Positions 53,923-61,509 of a DNA stretch of 61,509 nucleotides are shown here, in pieces. This DNA comes from Gammaproteobacteria bacterium HGW-Gammaproteobacteria-4 (lineage in GTDB: Bacteria > Pseudomonadota > Gammaproteobacteria > Xanthomonadales > Xanthomonadaceae), in the NCBI GenBank assembly GCA_002839995.1, contig PGZC01000024.1, positions 1 to 61,509 on the forward strand, read 5' to 3'. Below the pieces are notes generated by a model. That model was not told the origin of the DNA. It saw only the letters and a program-made list of their open reading frames with translations, and searched no databases. Every line of letters begins with the position of its first letter. Positions within the stretch are counted from its first letter, which is position 1. The position numbers were made by a program, and so were the translations under genes.

Positions 53923-54663
53923 TCAGGATTTCGCTTTCATGAACCAGCCGGTGATCGCCAGCCGCGGCTCGCCGGCCCACGGGGCGACCAGCGAAACGCT
54001 ATGCGATTGCGGCACCTTGAACATCGACAGGCTGTTCCAGCGCGGCATCAGGGTTTCGCCGATCCCGCCGCTGGCGTCGTGAAATTGCAACAAACCACCC
54101 CAGTCGGGGTTCCAGTTCTTGCTCAGGTTGATGACGAACGCGGCCGCACGGTTCTCGTCGTCATATTTGTCGTCATGGACAGTCAGGAACTGACCGGCCT
54201 GGTAACGGGTTGCCTGGCCATTGGCGGCGATGATGTCGGGCACCCCGGTCATCCAGCGCGCAAACTCCAGCGCTTCGGGCGAGTTCAGAAACTCCAATAC
54301 CACGTGCACAACCAGTTCGGGGTCGCGGCGTTCCAGCATCGCCCGCACCAGCATGTAGCTGTCGTAAACGAACTGAAAGCCGTCGCGCGCACGCACGTAG
54401 GCCTGCTGGAAAATTTGCTGCCGCTGTTCTTCGGGCATCGCCGCGTAGTCCGATGCCGGAGTGATCTTCGGATGGCCATCGATGCGCTCGGCCAGCGTCC
54501 ACGGCACTTCATGACGCAAGCACTGGTGGAGACGTTCGGCCGCAGTGTCTTGCAGGAAACCTGGAACCTGCACCCGTCCATCGCGCAGGAACCGTGTGCG
54601 ATAGGGCGAGAAATCGACTTCGTTGCTGATCATTTTGCGGTCATCGGCGGGCGATAAGGGCAT
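53923..54663 (-). CDS. 2OG-Fe(II) oxygenase, prolyl-4-hydroxylase-like
   Basis: A 246-residue double-stranded beta-helix oxygenase. The iron ligands fit TVHDDKYDDENRAAAFVINL (HxD) and a distal His in KVPQSHSVSLVAPWAG, with Arg in EPRLAITGWF binding 2-oxoglutarate. It should hydroxylate a side chain, perhaps of a protein. It is immediately upstream of the TPR-sulfotransferase (85-base gap, same strand), suggesting both act on the same substrate. Start at 54663; an ATG at 54633 (MISNEVDF) is a good alternative. Confidence 0.85.
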   Translation of the reverse strand: MPLSPADDRKMISNEVDFSPYRTRFLRDGRVQVPGFLQDTAAERLHQCLRHEVPWTLAERIDGHPKITPASDYAAMPEEQRQQIFQQAYVRARDGFQFVYDSYMLVRAMLERRDPELVVHVVLEFLNSPEALEFARWMTGVPDIIAANGQATRYQAGQFLTVHDDKYDDENRAAAFVINLSKNWNPDWGGLLQFHDASGGIGETLMPRWNSLSMFKVPQSHSVSLVAPWAGEPRLAITGWFMKAKS

Positions 54664-54696
54664 CGTGCAACGCTTGTGATCCCCTCGCAAGCATGT

Positions 54697-56488
54697 TCAA
54701 ACCTCCAGCGTGGCCAGATCGCCCTTGGTTTCCAGCCAGGTCTTGCGTTCGCCCGCGCGTTTCTTGTTCAGCAGCATGTCCATCAATGCGTGGGTCTGGG
54801 TGGGGTCATCGACGGTGAGTTGCACCAGGCGACGGGTGTCGGGATGGATCGCCGATTCGCGCAACTGCGGCGGGTTCATTTCGCCCAGTCCCTTGAACCG
54901 GGTGACGTTGACCTGACCCTTGATCTTTTCGCGCTCGATGCGATCCAGCAGCAGGCGCTTTTCTTCCTCGTCCAGCGCGTAGAACACCTGCTTGCCGACA
55001 TCGACCCGGAACAGCGGCGGCATCGCCACGAAGATGTTTCCGCCTTCGACCAAGGCCGGAAAATGCCGGAGAAACAGCGCCGCCAGCAGGGTGGCGATAT
55101 GCAGGCCGTCCGAGTCGGCGTCGGCGAGCACGATGATCTTGCCGTAGCGCAGGCCGGAGATGTCGGCCGAACCCGGATCGCAGCCGATGGCGACGGCCAG
55201 ATCGTGGACTTCGTTGGAGGCGAGCACGCCGCTGCTTTCCACTTCCCATGTGTTGAGGATTTTTCCACGCAGCGGCAGGATCGCCTGGAAATCCTTGTCG
55301 AAGATCCTGCGAACTGCAATCGGCCAGTTTGCCGGGCAGTGCCGGGCCCTGCACGATGCGCTTGCGCACGATCTGCTTTTCGGTTTTCAGCCGCGCGCTC
55401 GCGCGCTCGATCGCCAGTTGCGCGATTCGCTCGCCGTGTTCGACATGCTGGTTCAGCCACAGCGAAAAGGCATCGTGTACCGCGTTTTCCACCAGCGCAG
55501 CCGCTTGCCGCGAGCTCAGCCGCTCCTTGGTCTGGCCGCTGAACTGCGGGTCGCTCAGCTTGACGCTGAGCACGTACGCGAGCCGATCCCAGACGTCTTC
55601 CGGGGCCAGCTTCACGCCACGCGGCAGCAGATTGCGGAACTCGCAGAACTCGCGCAGCGCCATGGTCAGGCCCGAGCGCAGGCCGTTGACGTGGGTGCCG
55701 CCCTGCGCGGTCGGGATCAGGTTGACGTAAGCCTCCTGAACGATCTCGCCGCCGTCGGCTTCCGGCAGCCAGCACAGCGCCCAGTCCACCGCTTCGGTTT
55801 CGCGTGCGACCGCGCCGGTAAACAACTCCGCTGGCAACAGCTCGCGGCCCGGCGATGCGCCGGTGAGCTGGCTGCGCAGGTAATCGGGCAGGCCATCCCC
55901 GGCGCACAGCACCGCCTTGGCGCGCAGCAAGTGGCGCAGTGCGCGCAGCGCGAATTTGGGGGTGTCGAAATACCTGGGGTCGGGCCAGAAGCGCAGGCGT
56001 GTGCCGGTGTTGCGCTTGCCGACGCTGCCGACGATATCGAGCGTGGAATCGGTGAAGCCGTCGCGGAACGCCATCCGGTATTCGTTGCCGTTGCGGCGGA
56101 TGAACACCTCCACACGGGTGGACAGGGCGTTGACCACGCTGACGCCGACGCCGTGCAGACCACCCGAAAAGGTGTAGTTCTTGCCGCTGAACTTGCCGCC
56201 GGCATGCAGCCGGGTCAGGATCAGTTCGATGCCGGGAATGCCTTCCTCGGGGTGGATATCGACCGGCATGCCGCGGCCGTCGTCGACCACCTCGCAACTG
56301 CCGTCCGCGTAAAGTGTCACTTCGATGCTGCGCGCGTGGCCGGCCAGCGCCTCGTCCACCGCGTTGTCCACCACTTCCTGCGCCAGATGGTTGGGGCGGG
56401 TGGTATCGGTGTACATGCCGGGCCGGCGTTTGACCGGGTCAAGGCCGGACAGGACTTCGATATCGGCGGAATCGTAACGGCTGCTCAT
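54697..56488 (-). pseudogene. parE: Topoisomerase IV subunit B with an internal deletion and frameshift
   Basis: The first 1,190 bases encode normal ParE: GHKL ATPase DIEVLSGLDPVKRRPGMYTD, VVDNAVDEALAGHA, DGRGMPVDIHPEEGIPGIEL, and GGLHGVGVSVVNALSTRVEV, up to LPGKLADCSSQDL. The other frame resumes at DKDFQAILPLRGKILNTWEV and runs to the end through VLADADSDGLHIATLLAALF and RFKGLGEMNPPQLRESAI. Between them, near 55298-55303, about 62 bases are missing. They would have encoded the ELFLVEGDSAGGSAKQAR-type TOPRIM motif with the catalytic glutamate. As written no active ParE can be made. Since parE is normally essential, assembly error is a serious alternative. The intact length would be about 617 residues. 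Confidence 0.9.
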
Positions 56489-56931
56489 GGCTGACCGGAT
56501 CGCGGGAAAGGTGGCGAGGATGGCGGGATGGGGAGGATCGGTCAAGTGACAGTGAAGCCGGGACTCGGGACTGGGGACTGGGGACTCGGAAAAGCTAAAG
56601 CAAACAGCCAAAGCAAAAGCACAAAGCGAAAGCTCGCAAGCTTGCCGTCCCGAGTCCCGAGTTCCAAGCCTACGCGTTGACTCCAATGTCGGATCCGCGC
56701 CTGACGGCGCTTGATCCGACCTACGAAATCGCGCTCGTGTAGGTCTCGGATCCGCGCCTGACGGCGCTTGATCCGACCTACGAAATCGCGCTCGTGTAGG
56801 TCGGTTCAAGCCGCACAGCGGCGGAACCGACATCAAATTATCTTGTTTGCGTCCTTCGCGTCCTTCGCGTCCTTCGCGTCCTTTGCGGACCATTTGCTTT
56901 TCCCGAGCCCCGAGTCCCGAGTCCCGGCTTC
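56489..56931. repeat. 443-base repeat region between parE and the pullulanase gene
   Basis: No gene is seen. From the parE side: GGGACT(C/G)GG heptamers (56563-56590), a CCCGAGT pair (56647-56662), a 57-base perfect tandem duplication (56689-56802), a GCGTCCTTC 9-mer repeated three times (56849-56880) running into TTTGCGGACCATTTGCTTTT, and CCCGAGT heptamers (56901-56926). These are the same families as at 12.7, 17.3 and 61.4 kb. Confidence 0.8.
56689..56802. repeat. 57-base perfect tandem duplication
   Basis: The unit TCGGATCCGCGCCTGACGGC..(57 bases)..GTGTAGGTC occurs twice without gap or mismatch. Its first half is itself a palindrome (TCGGATC ... GATCCGA). A diverged single copy lies at 31855-31890. 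Confidence 0.92.
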
Positions 56932-61167
<4,236 letters not shown>

Positions 61168-61509
61168 GGCCACCCCTCCCAGGGTTGTGCGCAGTGACAG
61201 CAACGTGTCGCGCCCGTGGCGACACCTGTCCGCGTGATCGCGATCACAGTTTCGATGCTAGGCGCATGTTCCGAGCGCGACTACCGTTTGCATACGTATT
61301 CAGCGTTCGGGAATCGGGAACTCGGAAAAAGCAGGCCGTCCGCAAAGGTCGCAAATGACGCAAATAAAAGCATGGAATTTGACGTCATCCTTTGCGTTCT
61401 TTGCGGACCAAGGGAACCTCTGAATAAGCCACATCTGGCGTCATTGCGAGCGTTCAAGCCTTTAGCCGCGAGGCCGAAGGCCGTGGCGGGAAGCAATCCA
61501 GCGTCTTGA
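61168..61509. repeat. Repeats at the right edge of the window
   Basis: No gene is seen in the final 342 bases. GTCCGCAAAGGTCGCAAATG..ACGCAAA (61338-61364) and TTTGCGTTCTTTGCGGAC (61391-61408) form the hairpin seen at 17.3 kb. A MITE-like copy starts at 61412 (GGGAACCTCTGAATAAG) and runs off the window. The promoter of the pullulanase gene should lie at 61180-61300; no MalT- or CRP-like site was identified with confidence. Confidence 0.7.

Overview
The window reads as chromosomal DNA of a high-GC gammaproteobacterium, most likely from the Xanthomonadales/Lysobacterales (Rhodanobacteraceae-like). This placement is an inference. It rests on a MetK that reads like the Xylella/Xanthomonas protein, an FFLEE-motif protein, the block kdsD-kdsC-lptC-lptA-lptB-rpoN-hpf-ptsN-hprK-rapZ, and a polyhydroxyalkanoate (PHA) gene set. 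No phage, plasmid, IS transposase or CRISPR genes are visible. The accessory character comes instead from several families of short palindromic repeats that fill most larger intergenic gaps.

Region 1 (1-9689, + strand) is a tightly overlapping [NiFe]-hydrogenase maturation operon: large-subunit protease (partial), HypC-like chaperone, HybE/HoxT, HupK/HoxV, HypA, HypB, HypF, a second HypC, HypD, HypE and HypX. The set matches the aerobic membrane-bound hydrogenase systems of Ralstonia and Rhizobium. The structural subunits must lie upstream of the window. An FNR/ANR-type box precedes hupK.

Region 2 (9.7-17.2 kb) holds a threonine-synthase-like PLP enzyme and a MarR regulator divergent from 4-hydroxyphenylpyruvate dioxygenase, then metK (apparent 1-nt frameshift near its start), dusB and a two-domain fatty acyl-CoA reductase of the Marinobacter type. 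Region 3 (17.5-28.2 kb) carries a phasin, a patatin-like lipase, an FFLEE-motif protein, a CDP-glycerol-transferase-like protein, a PHA-system protein, a double-FHA membrane protein, a double-DUF4892/OmpA protein, msrPQ, and a glycosyltransferase/PAP2 pair.

Region 4 (28.4-39.2 kb) carries coaE, mutS with an in-frame palindromic-element insert, 4.5S RNA, tRNA-Ser(GGA), a diguanylate cyclase, an unknown secreted protein, and two paralogous outer-membrane barrels flanking a chemoreceptor. Region 5 (39.3-49 kb) is the conserved rapZ-to-kdsD block (KDO synthesis, LPS transport, sigma-54, nitrogen-PTS) divergent from ibaG-murA.

Region 6 (49.2-61.5 kb) holds a DUF3108 protein, purN, purM, a TPR-sulfotransferase beside a 2OG-Fe(II) oxygenase, a broken parE (a deletion removes the catalytic EGDSAGGS-type motif and shifts the frame), and a large secreted pullulanase with four N-terminal starch-binding-like modules. 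The lesions in metK and parE, both normally essential, mean that sequencing or assembly error must be considered before any biological reading.
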